Source: an uncultured Lachnospiraceae bacterium
GTDB taxonomy: Bacteria > Bacillota > Clostridia > Lachnospirales > Lachnospiraceae
Length of the DNA: 6,179 nucleotides
Reading direction: 5' to 3'
Assembly: GCA_902766845.1 (NCBI GenBank)
Contig: CACXFD010000051.1
Span: 1 to 6,179 of the forward strand
Shown here: in pieces, positions 6,079-6,179 of the stretch
Position numbering within the stretch: position 1 is the stretch's first letter
Layout: each line of letters starts with the position of its first letter
Position numbers and translations under genes: made by a program
The notes under the pieces: model-generated
The model's input: only the letters and a program-made list of their open reading frames with translations
Databases searched by the model: none
Told to the model about the DNA's origin: nothing

Positions 6079-6087
6079 AATGCAACT

Positions 6088-6179
6088 ATGAAAAAAGTCC
6101 TTGCACTCATTCTGGCGCTGGTCCTCGTGTTCTCACTGACGGCCTGCGGCGGTGGCGGCAAGACCCCCGAGACCCAGGC
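6088..6179 (+). CDS. Lipoprotein, N-terminus only (possible ABC solute-binding protein)
   Basis: Only the first 30 codons are in the window and the gene continues past its end. The protein begins MKKVLALILALVLVF and reaches the lipobox L-T-A-C20, followed by GGGGKTPETQ. This is a complete lipoprotein signal peptide with a glycine-rich tether. Clostridial ABC-transporter solute-binding proteins very often start this way, and two extracellular polysaccharide-degrading enzymes lie alongside, so a sugar-binding protein is a reasonable guess. Nothing diagnostic of that family is visible, and another lipoprotein enzyme is equally possible. It has its own strong promoter, a long structured leader and a strong RBS, which suggests a well-expressed and regulated gene. 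Confidence 0.85.
   Translation, partial: MKKVLALILALVLVFSLTACGGGGKTPETQ

Noticed and set aside
5865..6161. 98-codon open frame on the minus strand
   Set aside because: It covers the promoter, leader, RBS and signal-peptide region of the last plus-strand gene, and it has no RBS or recognisable domain of its own.
1..6179. tRNA, rRNA, CRISPR array, transposase or attachment site
   Set aside because: No cloverleaf, rRNA-like sequence, regularly spaced repeat, transposase motif or flanking target duplication was seen by reading both strands.

Overview
The window is GC-rich DNA with strong AGGAGG-type ribosome binding sites, sigma-A-like promoters and three lipoproteins carrying Gram-positive style lipoboxes (LSAC-G, LTAC-R, LTAC-G). 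Together these suggest a high-GC member of the Clostridia (Firmicutes/Bacillota), probably a plant-polysaccharide-degrading gut or rumen type such as a Lachnospiraceae relative. The taxon is an inference from gene style and not from a marker gene.

Layout: (1) 6-1820, minus strand, a secreted and lipid-anchored alpha-amylase-family (GH13) enzyme with its catalytic residues intact. (2) 1821-2032, a divergent regulatory region with one readable promoter facing each way and GGCCGG-rich inverted repeats between them. (3) 2033-3403, plus strand, a membrane protein of unknown function with three predicted transmembrane segments; its promoter is placed so that the mRNA may have no leader. (4) 3404-3550, a gap with a GC-rich hairpin and then a strong RBS. 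(5) 3551-5647, plus strand, a lipid-anchored GH53 endo-beta-1,4-galactanase with an Ig-like module and a carbohydrate-binding-like C-terminal module. (6) 5648-6087, a 440-base non-coding region with a 14-bp-stem intrinsic terminator, a second GC-rich hairpin, phased A-tracts, a near-consensus promoter and a highly structured 5' leader. (7) 6088-6179, the first 30 codons of another lipoprotein, which runs off the end.

How they fit together: the amylase attacks alpha-glucans outside the cell, and the galactanase cuts the beta-1,4-galactan side chains of pectin. Both are anchored to the outer face of the membrane, so oligosaccharides are released next to the cell. The lipoprotein at the right edge could be the solute-binding protein of an uptake system, but too little of it is visible to prove this. 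The membrane protein shares a direction with the galactanase, with no recognisable promoter or terminator between them, so the two may be co-transcribed. The most unusual element is the leader of the last gene: it can fold as an H-type pseudoknot or as a competing three-way junction, and it holds a 12-bp hairpin capped by a UNCG-type tetraloop.
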